Assembly (NCBI RefSeq): GCF_914271435.1
Contig: NZ_CAJZAI010000001.1
Span: 372,001-436,000 of the forward strand
DNA from: Cupriavidus laharis
GTDB lineage: Bacteria > Pseudomonadota > Gammaproteobacteria > Burkholderiales > Burkholderiaceae
Direction: 5' to 3'
Length of the DNA stretch: 64,000 nucleotides
The translations under genes and the position numbers were made by a program. Position 1 is the stretch's first letter; each line of letters starts with the position of its first letter. Of the stretch, positions 1 to 10,400 are shown one piece after another. A model generated the notes under the pieces. The model was not told the DNA's origin. It made no database searches and saw only the letters and a program-made list of their open reading frames with translations.

Positions 1-2
1 AG

Positions 3-2411
3 AACGAGCGCTTCCGGCAAGGTCGTCCGATGCCGCTGCGGAGGAATGGCGCAAACGTCAGCCTGAAGGAGCTCATCGAACTGGTTCAAGAGCAGCACAA
101 AGGCATTGTGATTGCGGCGCACTCAGACCAGAACGACGGGCTATTGAATGACCCTCGTCATATGGATGACTATAAGAACCACAAGCTTCTGGCATTGGAG
201 GTCACGTCCAGTCCGCCCACCAGGCGCGTCCTCGACATCATAGAGGGCAGAGACAGGGCCTGGGCGCGGTCGGACTGTCATCCAGCCTACGTAATGTCGT
301 CGGATGCAAAATCTCTCAAGCAGGACGAGCATGGTGCGCCCATCGCCAACTCGCTGGGTTACCGCCATACCTGGCTCAAGATGTCCAAGCCGTCCATCGA
401 GGCACTGCGCCAGGCATTTCTGGACCCGTTGTCGCGCATTCAACTGGTTGGCCAACGGCCGAGCGATGCGCTGACGCATCCACGCATTACGAAGGTTGCG
501 GTGACAGGAGCAAAGTTCCTGGAAGACCAAGAGGTGCACTTCTCCGAAAGCTTCAATTGCGTCATCGGCGGTCGCGGCAGCGGCAAATCGTCGCTTCTGG
601 AGTACATCCGGTTTGCTTTGAGCCAAGACGAAGGGGTTCCTGAAGCTAACGAGCAGGACCGCGGGCTCCAACGCAAGCGAAAGCAGTTGAGAGAGTCGCT
701 GCCAGTGGCGGCAGAAGTAAGGGTGACGTTCGAGGTGGGCAACGGCGTCCGCGACACCTTGGTCTATCGACCCGGTCGAGCTGACGGACCGCAGCGCTGG
801 CTGGATGGGCGCGAGGTTGCAGACCTGCAGACCGTGTTGCGTCAATTGCAGTTGCAGTTCTTCAGCCAGGGCGAACTGAGCCAGATGACCAATGGCGTGC
901 AAGGGCAAGCCCAAGTGTTGTCGCTCATCGACGCTGCGGTGGGCATTCCGCTGCTCGAGCTCAACGCCCAAGAGCGTGAACTTAAGGCGCGACTGAAGGC
1001 CTTGTTCCAGAGCACCCGGGACGCGGTGCGCCTGCAAGCTGAGTTGAGCGAAACCAAGCAGGAAGCGGTGGAGTTGGAGCGCCAGCTCAAGGCGCGCGAG
1101 GCCGTGCAAGACGACTCCAGCCAGAACCAACTGGCTTTGGAGGCGCGACGCAATCTCGAGAGGATGAGGGGTGCCGATTCACCCATCATCGAAACCATTG
1201 AACAGGTTCTGGCGGAATTGGCGAAGCCGAATGAACCATTGCTTGCGACCGCTGGAGAGTGGCCCAATGCCAAATGGTTTGCTTCCACCGCAGAACGCAT
1301 GCTGCAGGCAAGAATCGACCTGGCCACCGCCATCGGCCGCGCACTGAACGACTATAGGCAAGTTACTGCGACGTGCCTGAGTGCCGAAGCAGTGCAGCCG
1401 ACGCTAGATGCCATCGATGCTGTCCAGGCACGGTTCAAGGCGGCCTGTGCCGAGCGTGGAATTCGCGAGGATGACATCGCGCGGATGCAAGAATTGGAGG
1501 ACAAGCGGCAGGCGAAGTTGACGCTGGTCGAGGAACGTCAGAAGCGGTTGACGGATGTGCAGAAGGAAGCCGACAAGTTCCCGCAGATGTTGGAAGAACT
1601 TCACGCGGTATGGAGGGCGCAGTTCGCTGCTCGCAGCGCGACAGCGACGGCAATTCAAGCTTCTGTCGCATCTCAAACGGTGCACTTGGCTACCGCGTAC
1701 ATGGCCGATGAGGCGTCTTTCAGGACGACCTGGGCACGACTCGCACCACAAGACAAGCGCGGAAAGCTTGCGCGGCGGTGGGACGAAATTGGCGAGGACC
1801 TGTTTCGTACGTGGCAGCAAAGCGCTGATGCCTCAGCGTGGGAAACGGTTGAGGCGGCACGACAGGACCCACTGCTGCTGCAGGTTTTGCTCACGGCTGG
1901 CTTCGAAGACCTTCACCAATTGCTCTTCACTCACCTTGATAGCGACAACGTCCGCCCATTATGGGAGGACGTCCGCATCTCACGCGTGAGCGACGGCATC
2001 GATGTCCAGCTTCTGCGTGAGGACGGCACCGTAGCCGGCTCCATGAGCGGAGCGTTATCGGAGGGACAGCGCAATACGGTGCTACTGAACTTGATGTTGG
2101 CCCGTGGGGAGGGGCCAATCGTGATTGACCAGCCCGAGGACGAATTGGACTCGAGCTTCATTTATCGGACGCTGGTTCGGGACCTTCGCGCGGCGAAGAG
2201 CAAGCGGCAGTTGATTGTGGCGACACACAATGCCAACCTGCCCGTCAATGCCGACGCCGAAAAAATCTATGCACTGGAAGCACGGGATGGTCGTGGAAAG
2301 GCACTTTCTAAAGGCGGATTGGACCGGAAAGACGTTGCGCAAGCGGTGCTTGACATCATGGAAGGCTCAGAGCAGGCCTTCAGGCGACGCAGCGAGAAGT
2401 ACCATTTCTGA
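3..2411 (+). CDS. PHP/SMC-like ATPase (TrlF-like), 5' end outside window
   Basis: The reading frame is open to the window edge, so the true start lies upstream; the first internal ATG is at 30. The N-terminal part (AAHSD and SDCHP histidine/aspartate stretches) looks like the end of a PHP-type metal-dependent domain. It is followed by an SMC/ABC-like ATPase: Walker A GGRGSGKS (about residue 180 from ATG 30), a long middle that looks coiled-coil-like, signature LSEGQ (about 676), Walker B VIDQPEDELD (about 695) and an ATHN H-loop (about 730). This order matches TrlF-family proteins. Thirty-three bases separate it from pglZ, so it is probably part of the BREX operon. It could act in DNA sensing or cleavage; that is inference. 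Confidence 0.75.
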   Translation, partial: NERFRQGRPMPLRRNGANVSLKELIELVQEQHKGIVIAAHSDQNDGLLNDPRHMDDYKNHKLLALEVTSSPPTRRVLDIIEGRDRAWARSDCHPAYVMSSDAKSLKQDEHGAPIANSLGYRHTWLKMSKPSIEALRQAFLDPLSRIQLVGQRPSDALTHPRITKVAVTGAKFLEDQEVHFSESFNCVIGGRGSGKSSLLEYIRFALSQDEGVPEANEQDRGLQRKRKQLRESLPVAAEVRVTFEVGNGVRDTLVYRPGRADGPQRWLDGREVADLQTVLRQLQLQFFSQGELSQMTNGVQGQAQVLSLIDAAVGIPLLELNAQERELKARLKALFQSTRDAVRLQAELSETKQEAVELERQLKAREAVQDDSSQNQLALEARRNLERMRGADSPIIETIEQVLAELAKPNEPLLATAGEWPNAKWFASTAERMLQARIDLATAIGRALNDYRQVTATCLSAEAVQPTLDAIDAVQARFKAACAERGIREDDIARMQELEDKRQAKLTLVEERQKRLTDVQKEADKFPQMLEELHAVWRAQFAARSATATAIQASVASQTVHLATAYMADEASFRTTWARLAPQDKRGKLARRWDEIGEDLFRTWQQSADASAWETVEAARQDPLLLQVLLTAGFEDLHQLLFTHLDSDNVRPLWEDVRISRVSDGIDVQLLREDGTVAGSMSGALSEGQRNTVLLNLMLARGEGPIVIDQPEDELDSSFIYRTLVRDLRAAKSKRQLIVATHNANLPVNADAEKIYALEARDGRGKALSKGGLDRKDVAQAVLDIMEGSEQAFRRRSEKYHF

Positions 2412-2444
2412 CCAATCAGGTGCCAAGGAACAATAAGGACAATC

Positions 2445-4817
2445 ATGTCTCGGAAAAACAGTGGCGCAGAGCTTCCTGGACCATCTTCGCATGACTGTGT
2501 TGGCGACGCGTTGGCGACCGCAGTGATGTCGGCAGCCAAGGGCAACTCGCACACGGCGGCACCGGCCGCTGCTATCCTCTGGCCAGACAAGGACGGACAC
2601 TGGCAATCTGTGTTACCTGCATTGAGGAAGCTGTTGCCCAGCCTGTGCGTCCTTGGTCCCTATGACCACGAGCATCGTAGCGGTCCCGCCATCTGGCTGA
2701 AGTGTGCAATTTCCGGCGTCCTTGCGGACGTCAAACTCGACGGTGTGCCCGTAGTCTACCTACACGGCGTCAGCCGCGCTGACCTGCGCGCTATCGAAAG
2801 CTGCCCGCGTGACCTTCAGCCCCTGGCGGAACTGCAATACCGCGGCGCATTTTGGAGCCAGGCTAACACCAAGGACTGGACTCTGAGTGCCTTTCTTGCA
2901 TCGAAGCACGGTGGTCTGGGTCTCGACGTGGCGCAGGACAAAGCCACGCAGGAAGCCTTAGGCCAGGCGCTGGAGGCCGGCGTCCTGCTAGAACGCAGCG
3001 TGGAAGAGCTCAAGGAGCGGCAAATCAACGCCGAGTGGCTGCATAGCCTGCTGGCGCCCAATTCTACACGCGACCTGCTGGTTTGGTTGAACGACCCAGA
3101 GGGCGCTCGGAATCAGTGGGAAGGCGTTCGATGGGAGGTGTTTGCCAAGCGGTGCAAGTCGGACTTTGGCGTTGACCCCGTTTCCGACGGAACGCTTCTG
3201 GCAGCCGAGTTGTTGGCCAAAGCCCAAGGTAAATGGGCAGCCGTCGCCGAACTTTACAAGGACTCGTACACCAGCTTTCCGAAGGTGTTCGAGCTGCTTG
3301 CTAAGGTTCAGCCACCACAGATGGGGTTGTTTCCTGACCTCGACCAACTGGCCGGCTATCCGCAGGCTAACGAGCAGAGGGAGTCTGCGCTGCGAAATGC
3401 CTTGTTGGGCTGCGCCACCATGGATGCACGACAGGCACGCGCGGCAATTCTCGATGCCGAAAAGGAACATGGCATACGGCGCAGTTGGCTATGGAACCGC
3501 ATGGGCCGTTCACCGCTGGCGGCGGCACTGGCGCATCTGAACAAAGCTGCCGAGCTGAGCGCGACCGTCCCCATCGGCCAGACACCGGCTGAGCTGGCCG
3601 CAAGCTACCAGCAGTCGGGTTGGCTGGTAGACGAGGCTGGACTGCACGCTCTGGGTTCTGTGCATTTGAAGGCCGATGTTGACGCCGTTTCGGCGGCCCT
3701 TCGCGCGGTCTACCTGCCCTGGGTCGAGGAAACAGCCAAGCGCCTGCAGGAGGCTATCAAGGTCGTTGGCGGACTGACCCCCTTGTCTGCAGAGTCCGTC
3801 GGGGTACAAAGCGCCGGCACCTGTACGCTGTTCGTCGATGGCTTACGCTACGATGTGGCGGTGCGCTTGCGTCAACGGCTGTCAAAGTTGGGCGAGGCGA
3901 GCCTTTCCGCTCGTTGGACTAGCTTGCCTTCGGTGACAGCTTCCGGCAAGGCCTGGTGTTCCCCCGTTGCAGACCAAGTGTCGGGCACGGCAGACGACGT
4001 TGAGTTCGAGCCTCGCGTGGCCGCAGACGGTAAGCCGCTGTCGGGCCACAATTTCCGCAAGCTGCTGGCCGAGCATGACGTACAGCCATTGGATAAGCAC
4101 GAGACCGGAAACCCGCTGGGCCGTGCGTGGACCGAAGTGGGCGACCTGGACCACTACGGCCACGAGCACGGCGTACGCTTGGCGCGTGACCTGGAGACTC
4201 AGTTGGACCAAGTGGTGGAGCGGGTTGGCGAGCTGTGCCAGGCCGGCTGGCAGCGTGTGCGAATCGTGACCGACCACGGTTGGTTGCTGATTCCTGGTGG
4301 CTTGCCCAAGACCGAACTGGCCAAGCACCAGGCGGAAACCCGCTGGGGCCGTTGCGCGGTACTGAAGGAATCCGCCCACGGCACCCCGCTGACGTTCGGC
4401 TGGGATTGGTGCAAGGACGTCCAGGTGGCCTACGCCCCCGGCGTAGCCTCTTTCAAAGCGGGGGATGAGTACGCCCATGGCGGTATCAGCCTGCAGGAGT
4501 GCCTGGTGCCAGTACTAGAGCTAGAGGCAACGGGCGCGACTTCAACAGTACTGGCGGTCGCCATCAAAACAGTGACCTGGAAAGGCTTAAGATGCGTTGT
4601 CGAAGTGGATAGCGCTTCCTCAGGTTTGACCGTCGATATTCGCACCAAGGCTGCTCTGGCATCCACCTCGTTGGCGGCGAGTACAAAGTCGGTAGATGGC
4701 GGCAAGGCGAACCTGGCTGTTGCCGACGACGACCATATGGGTTCTGCTGCCGTGGTGGTGGTCCTAAGTCCAGCTGGCGACGTGCTGCAGAAGCAGGCAA
4801 CCACCGTCGGCGGATGA
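2445..4817 (+). CDS. pglZ: BREX phosphatase-like protein PglZ
   Basis: A 790-aa PglZ-domain protein of the alkaline phosphatase superfamily and a core component of BREX anti-phage systems. The metal-binding motifs are visible: FVDGLRYD (about residue 462), TDHGW (about 608) and AHGG (about 676), with a serine/threonine-rich SVTASGK stretch between them. Length and motif spacing fit the shorter BREX-1 PglZ form (type B as I recall the naming). It lies between the TrlF-like ATPase and brxL in the same direction. BREX methyltransferase and BrxC genes, if present, would be left of the window. ATG at 2445 follows a purine-rich AAGGAACAATAAGGA region. Confidence 0.88.
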   Translation: MSRKNSGAELPGPSSHDCVGDALATAVMSAAKGNSHTAAPAAAILWPDKDGHWQSVLPALRKLLPSLCVLGPYDHEHRSGPAIWLKCAISGVLADVKLDGVPVVYLHGVSRADLRAIESCPRDLQPLAELQYRGAFWSQANTKDWTLSAFLASKHGGLGLDVAQDKATQEALGQALEAGVLLERSVEELKERQINAEWLHSLLAPNSTRDLLVWLNDPEGARNQWEGVRWEVFAKRCKSDFGVDPVSDGTLLAAELLAKAQGKWAAVAELYKDSYTSFPKVFELLAKVQPPQMGLFPDLDQLAGYPQANEQRESALRNALLGCATMDARQARAAILDAEKEHGIRRSWLWNRMGRSPLAAALAHLNKAAELSATVPIGQTPAELAASYQQSGWLVDEAGLHALGSVHLKADVDAVSAALRAVYLPWVEETAKRLQEAIKVVGGLTPLSAESVGVQSAGTCTLFVDGLRYDVAVRLRQRLSKLGEASLSARWTSLPSVTASGKAWCSPVADQVSGTADDVEFEPRVAADGKPLSGHNFRKLLAEHDVQPLDKHETGNPLGRAWTEVGDLDHYGHEHGVRLARDLETQLDQVVERVGELCQAGWQRVRIVTDHGWLLIPGGLPKTELAKHQAETRWGRCAVLKESAHGTPLTFGWDWCKDVQVAYAPGVASFKAGDEYAHGGISLQECLVPVLELEATGATSTVLAVAIKTVTWKGLRCVVEVDSASSGLTVDIRTKAALASTSLAASTKSVDGGKANLAVADDDHMGSAAVVVVLSPAGDVLQKQATTVGG

Positions 4818-4894
4818 TGTTGCCTCGTTACCCCGACTCGGTAAACAAAAAGTAGGATTCTGGTTACGACCAGGGCACAAGATAGGTAGAAAAG

Positions 4895-6940
4895 ATGCAG
4901 CTCGATGAGTTGGACAAAAAAGCTACGGCGGCCTTCGAGGGTTATGTAGTTCGGAAGGACCTGGTGCGCACGTTCAGTCGTCAGTTCCCCGTGCCCACCT
5001 ATGTTGTCGAGTTTTTGCTGGGCCGGTATTGTGCGACAACGGACGAGGCAGAAATCCAAGAGGGCCTCGACATCGTCCAGCGTCAGCTGGCGTCCCGTAC
5101 CGTCAAGGCGGGCGAGGAGGAGCTTTTCAAGGCCCGGGCGCGTGAGTCGGGTTCTGTGAAAATCATCGACATCATTACAGCGCGCCTGGACGCCAAGACC
5201 GACTCCTACATCGCCACACTTCCCAGCTTGCGGCTGACGGATGTCCGGCTGACACCCGAGATGGTTAAGGACAACGAGCGCATGCTGACGGGCGGCTTCT
5301 ATGCCGAGGTCACGCTAGGCTACGACGCATCTATTGCGCAGGAGAAGGGTGGTCGGCCGTTTGGCGTCGACGCACTGCGTGCTATCCAATTGTCCAAGCG
5401 CGAGGTGCTGGACGTGCTGTCCAAAGGACGCGAGAGCTTTTCGACTGCCGAGTGGCGTGACCTACTGCTTCGTAGCGTGGGTTTCGAGCCGGAGACCTTG
5501 CCCGAGCGGGCCAAGGATGCGCTGCTGCTACGAATGGTGCCTTTCGTCGAGCGCAACTATAACCTGGTCGAATTGGGGCCGCGTGGCACAGGCAAGTCGC
5601 ACCTGTTCCAGCAAGTCTCGCCCTATGCGCACCTGATTTCCGGCGGCAAGGCTACTGTCGCGCGCATGTTCGTCAATAACGCTAATGGGCAGCGTGGCTT
5701 GGTGTGCCAATACGATGTGGTCTGCTTCGACGAGGTGTCTGGCGTGTCCTTTGACCAGAAGGACGGTGTCAACATCATGAAGGGCTATATGGAGAGCGGC
5801 GAGTTCTCGCGCGGCAAGGAAAGCATCCGTGCGGACGGCTCCATCGTCCTGGTGGGTAACTTCGATGTGGACGTCGAGCACCAGCAGCGTATCGGGCACC
5901 TGTTCGGCCCGCTGCCGCCCGAGATGCGCGACGACACGGCCTTCATGGACCGCATTCACTGCTTCCTGCCTGGCTGGGACGTGCCCAAGCTCAACCCGAG
6001 CCTATTCACTGAGCATTTCGGGTTGGTGAGTGATTTCCTATCCGAGTGTTTCACCCAGTTGCGCAACCAGAGTCGTGTCTCGACGCTACAGGGCCGCGTC
6101 TATTGGGGGGGCGCCTTATCTGGCCGCGACCTGAATGGCGTCAATAAGACGGTTAGCGGTTTGCTCAAGCTGCTCTACCCGAACCCCGAGACGCCGGTGA
6201 GCGATGAAGACTTGGAGTGGGCGGTACGGCTGGCCCTGGAGGTGCGGCGTCGCGTGAAGGAGCAGCAGAAGCGCATCGGCGCGGCGGAGTTCCGCAACAC
6301 GCATTTCAGCTACACCATAGGCGCGGAAGGCGTCGAGAAATTTGTGAGCACGCCCGAACTTCAAAGTCAGGGCGGTATTGGTGATGAGCCGCTTGAGTGC
6401 GGACAGATTTGGACACTGAGCCCCGGCGGCCAGGACGAGTATCCGGGGCTATTCCGCCTTGAAGTCAGTGAGGGGCCAGGCAGCGGTGTGAGAGTGCTCA
6501 ACAATCCGGTGCCAGCTCCTTTCAAGGAATCGATTCGCTGTGCCGAGCAGAACCTCTATGCCAGGGCGCAGCAGCTAGTGGGGGACCGAGACCCTCGTTC
6601 ACATGAGTTTTCTGTGCAGTTACGAGGGTTCGACGCCGCCAAATCGGGCGCCAAGACGAGCGTGGCTGCACTCATCGCGCTGGCTAGCGCATTACTGAAA
6701 AAGTCGATTCGAGGCGGCCTGGTCGTGGTAGGCGAAGTGACCCTCGGCGGCACCATCGAACCCATCCACAACGCAGTATCCCTGGCTGAGTTAGCTGTTG
6801 AGAAAGGCGCTAAGTCGTTACTTCTACCCGTGTCGTGCCGGCGTCAGCTGTTCGATTTGTCGGACGAGATGGCGACCAAGCTGGACATCGAGTTCTACCA
6901 GGATGGGCGGGATGCGCTGCTGAAGGCGATGGCGGATTGA
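4895..6940 (+). CDS. brxL: BREX protein BrxL (AAA+ with Lon-like C-terminal domain)
   Basis: 681 aa. Residues about 228-235 hold Walker A GPRGTGKS and about 275-283 hold Walker B VVCFDEVSG. Residues about 570-681 form a Lon-protease-like fold (GEVTLGGTIEP, then LLLPVSCRRQLFDL). In active Lon the segment GGLKEK carries the catalytic lysine; here it reads GGTIEP, so the Ser-Lys dyad looks broken. This agrees with reports that BrxL is a DNA-binding AAA+ motor rather than a protease. It is the last visible BREX gene, 77 bp after pglZ. Its final ~70 bp are duplicated at 15236 and 19662. Confidence 0.9.
   Translation: MQLDELDKKATAAFEGYVVRKDLVRTFSRQFPVPTYVVEFLLGRYCATTDEAEIQEGLDIVQRQLASRTVKAGEEELFKARARESGSVKIIDIITARLDAKTDSYIATLPSLRLTDVRLTPEMVKDNERMLTGGFYAEVTLGYDASIAQEKGGRPFGVDALRAIQLSKREVLDVLSKGRESFSTAEWRDLLLRSVGFEPETLPERAKDALLLRMVPFVERNYNLVELGPRGTGKSHLFQQVSPYAHLISGGKATVARMFVNNANGQRGLVCQYDVVCFDEVSGVSFDQKDGVNIMKGYMESGEFSRGKESIRADGSIVLVGNFDVDVEHQQRIGHLFGPLPPEMRDDTAFMDRIHCFLPGWDVPKLNPSLFTEHFGLVSDFLSECFTQLRNQSRVSTLQGRVYWGGALSGRDLNGVNKTVSGLLKLLYPNPETPVSDEDLEWAVRLALEVRRRVKEQQKRIGAAEFRNTHFSYTIGAEGVEKFVSTPELQSQGGIGDEPLECGQIWTLSPGGQDEYPGLFRLEVSEGPGSGVRVLNNPVPAPFKESIRCAEQNLYARAQQLVGDRDPRSHEFSVQLRGFDAAKSGAKTSVAALIALASALLKKSIRGGLVVVGEVTLGGTIEPIHNAVSLAELAVEKGAKSLLLPVSCRRQLFDLSDEMATKLDIEFYQDGRDALLKAMAD
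6869..6940 (+). repeat. brxL 3' end, parental copy of a direct repeat
   Basis: The last 72 bp of brxL, from the ATG of internal codons MATKLDIEF to the stop. Near-identical copies lie at 15236-15301 and 19662-19723 in the same orientation, outside any brxL gene. Confidence 0.85.
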
Positions 6941-6974
6941 CAGCGAAGACTTGACGGAACGTACTGGCAAGAAC

Positions 6975-7105
6975 GCTGCTGTTCGATGTCTCGCGCCACT
7001 GCGTCGTCGCCTTTAGCTTACAGTGCTGGTCAATTTCCCGTAAGGTTTCCACAGAATATACTTGCCGTAGGATTTCCGCATAGTCTGTAGCAGGGTTGCA
7101 GTGGG
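6975..7105 (+). repeat. Interspersed repeat R2, 5' portion, copy 1
   Basis: Starts with GCTGCTGTTCGATGTC and continues through a tract ending near TAGCAGGGTTGCAG. The same tract recurs at about 14569 and 18527. It begins 34 bp after the brxL stop. No function is visible. Confidence 0.65.
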
Positions 7106-7127
7106 CTTCTCGGGCGCTGATGGCGTG

Positions 7128-7313
7128 CTAAAGCACTTCGAAGTCCTCACGCCGGAATGGCCCATACGCCTGGCTGCCAAACCAAACAGCGTACTGCCCG
7201 CTGCGCTCACGAAAGCCGACGATTACAACCGTCTCACCAACGAGGAATTTGGTCTGTGGCGTACGCGCGAAAAGTACTTTTACGACGGTGCCAGTTGCAA
7301 GCGGTGTATCCAT
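7128..7313 (-). CDS. Small hypothetical protein (61 aa)
   Basis: A 61-aa product starting MDTPLATGTVVKVLF. Alternating hydrophobic and polar strands (GETVVIVGF, QYAVWFGSQAYGPF) suggest a small beta-barrel of the KOW/SH3 kind, but I do not recognise a family. The ATG at 7313 has only a weak GGTGAG just upstream. It lies between the R2 repeat after brxL and the end of the GHKL ATPase gene, on the latter's strand, and could be an extra downstream member of that operon. A chance ORF is not excluded. Confidence 0.45.
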   Translation of the reverse strand: MDTPLATGTVVKVLFARTPQTKFLVGETVVIVGFRERSGQYAVWFGSQAYGPFRREDFEVL

Positions 7314-7431
7314 AGCTCACCACAATAAATACTAGAGGCTCCGAAGATGGTCTATGACAGCTACTTGTGCGCCACCGCAAGCGGGAGTTATGGTTGTGGC
7401 AATTTCCAATGCCGAAATGCCGCTCGAGTCC

Positions 7432-10400
7432 TTATGGACCAGATGGTTCTTTGATTCCGCTACCAGCATCCGCAAGTGACTGAAGTGATGCTTTCAGGTC
7501 GGCCAAATGCGTCTCAGTGAACAAGATGGCCTGTTGATTCCCGGCCAAGGTCAACTCCATTTCTCTTCCCACAGCCACTTCGACCATCGAGCGGCCCCGG
7601 TCTTTGTCCCCATTAGCGAATCTATACATCGCGGCATGGTTCGGGCACAGTGAGAGGTAGCCCTCGCGGAAGCGCTTTGGCAGGTCTTCTATGACCTCAA
7701 TGGCTTCAAAGTAGTACTCGCCATTTTCAACCTTGAACGGCAGCTCTTTCTTGCATATTTGGCAGAACATTACCCCGAATTCATTCGTATATTGCTCTTG
7801 TAAGTAATCTCTTGCCTGCGCCTTGACATCCTGATACCCGACCTGAACACCTCGTGTCGCCCGTGTCGTCTCCTTCTCTGGCGTCTCCTCTGCCCGCTGC
7901 TTCACGCGGGACGTACGGAGTTCAGCATTCCTGACTGGGCGTTCGGGGAAAGTCTGCTCGTCGGGACGCTGATTGGAGCATCGTGCTCTCAGCTCCTCCA
8001 AGACTTGTTTGCGCTCTGACTCGGGTATCTGTCGAAGTATTTCGGTGACTGTTTCATACTCCTCAAGGTTCGCGAATCCATCGCTGATGACCTCATTTTC
8101 TTTCTGACGATAGCTCTCGTTCTCGCGGCGTTCCTCGTCACCAAAGCCGACTGCTGTCAGCCAACCATTCGTGTTGTCGACTGGGAATCCCTGTGCCAGC
8201 GTTCTTTCGGTAGTCTTGGCGGGTGTCGCCATGGTCCCATCCTTCAAGGGCACCCATGACAGCTCGCGAAGCTTCAATACCAGGCTCGAGGGCTGCCTAC
8301 GAAGCGGCTGGCTGCGATTTGCCTGAAATCGCGCCTCGAGGACATCCTTGTCCGCTCCGCGCATCGTCATCCATATCGCCTTCGAAACCCCGGCACTAGG
8401 TGTAGCCAGCCATTTCTCAAGCCCCTCAATCATGAAGTCCTCGTCTCGGCCGGTGTCCCGCTTCTGAGCCCCCCTTTTCAACCAGTCAACGCGGAGCTCA
8501 CCGCTGTGAGGGTGCAGGGCCGTCGTGACCTGTTGGATTACAAGCCGATGTACAACACCGACAGCCTTGGCAAAGGCAACGAGTCGTTTGGCTAGCTTTG
8601 CGTATTCATGGTACCTACGAGACAGCCCAAATATGATACGGTCCTTCCCAATTGCCGACGAGCCATAAATGTGAAGAAGCCCAGTCTCCAGGTACGGTTC
8701 ATCAAGGTAGACTCCGACAGGAGGGCACCAGAACTTCTCATCCTCTGATGAAAATATTAGGAAATTCGAGAAGAGGTCGGCTTTGTACGGCTCCTCCTCC
8801 CAATACTTCAGGAATAACTCCATATCTTTGAGATGTGTCTCAAAGGAGGGGAACGTGCTCTCACGCGAATAACGTGTCCGCAGTATCCGCTCGACGTCTT
8901 CCCGTGGGCCAACTTCCTGAACCCCAATGCCCGTCAAGAAGGACTTCGCTGCTGCCTTCTGAGAATCGCTCTTTCCCGAAGAGAAGACGGACACTCGCAC
9001 TCGGGGGAAGACTTCGTCCTCCTCGACGCCGTCGGCAGGAAAGTAAGTCTTGGTAGCTGAAAGGTAGCGCCCGTCGCTGACCTTAACTATCGGTACGTCG
9101 CTCCACGAACGCAAATGCGGGTATTTCTGGCTCGTGAACTCATAGAGTGCGCAGTAAAGTTGCTGCATCCATGAGTCGTCATGTGCGTCGAACCACCCCC
9201 AGAGGGTCGCTCTGATAGAGTCGGCAGACACGCCGAACTGGCCATTGAGTGATTTCTCAAGATTCCCGGTCGTTGGGTTTTTCGTAAAGGTTAGCTTGGG
9301 AGAAGCCTTCACGGCTATGAGGTTCGCGAACTTCTCGTTCTCCAACTCCCGAATCTGCAATGCGCGCAGTAGTCGTTCCGCCCGAGAGTTCCTCAGCGCA
9401 TTCGCTGCCCACACCACACTGCTATCGCCTGCCGTGCCGAGCATAAAGTTGAGGTCGTCTTGGTTCAGTAACTCCTTCAAAGCGCTACTGCCCTGGACTA
9501 GCCTGCAAGCCGGAGCGTGCCTCTTGTGGTTCGTGGGCGTCAGCGGGTGGGCTCGCATCTCGTCAAGCACAGCATCCAAGAGCGGCTTGTAGAAGACTGA
9601 CAGTTCGTCATCCGGAAGAGGCAGAACCTCTAGGTATTCAGTCGTGAGCAGCCCCTCGTCTCGGATGACGTGCAGGGAACGGCGCAATAGCTTCGCCAGT
9701 TGAGCCATCAGGGGCTCGTTTTCCCTGCGGGTCCGAATGCTGTCCCGGGCGACTGTTGAAGCAAACGGCGCGTGGATGTGGAAGCGAAGTTTGGATGTCT
9801 CCTTTTCGGCGGGAAAGTAGATTGAGACTTGACCGTTAGTTCGGACTATTTTGTAGCGGTCACTCAGGCGGTCCATGTTTGCGCTGCCGCTCGATGTCTT
9901 TTCAAGCGGCTCCATGGCAAACGCCAGCGATACGTGGTGGTGTGGCAAACCTTCGACCTGGTCCGACAGTTTTAGCCACTCGAGAGTCCTACGCTCCCGT
10001 CCATTTCGAAGGTACTCAATCTCGTAATGCAGCGGAGAGGGGGCAAAGCGCGTGATGACAGCCGTCTCCCCACCAATAATCTCCCAGCAAATTTGTTCAA
10101 TATTGGAGAGAAAAAGTAGCGTCGTTTCCGATAGCTCGTCGAGACCCTGCCTCACTTCATCAAACGCTGTGTTCGCAGGCTTGCCCGGTTTGTCGAATGG
10201 GAACTCGAACACGGTGTCGTCGCCAAGTGCCGGCATTGGTGCGATTTCCACCGGACACACCAAATCGCGAATTTCGAAAGCAAAATCTCCAGAATAAACG
10301 CGAGGACATGTGGTGTAACTGAAGACAGCCTTGAAGCCAACGCCGAACTTGCCAATTTGATTGACGTCGTCCCGTTTGGTACTCTTTCCAATACTTGTAA

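Noticed and set aside
141..1130. Long minus-strand ORF (329 aa) inside the first gene
   Set aside because: It is antisense to a gene with clear ATPase motifs, is Leu/Arg/His-rich and has no recognisable domain; typical GC-rich shadow frame.
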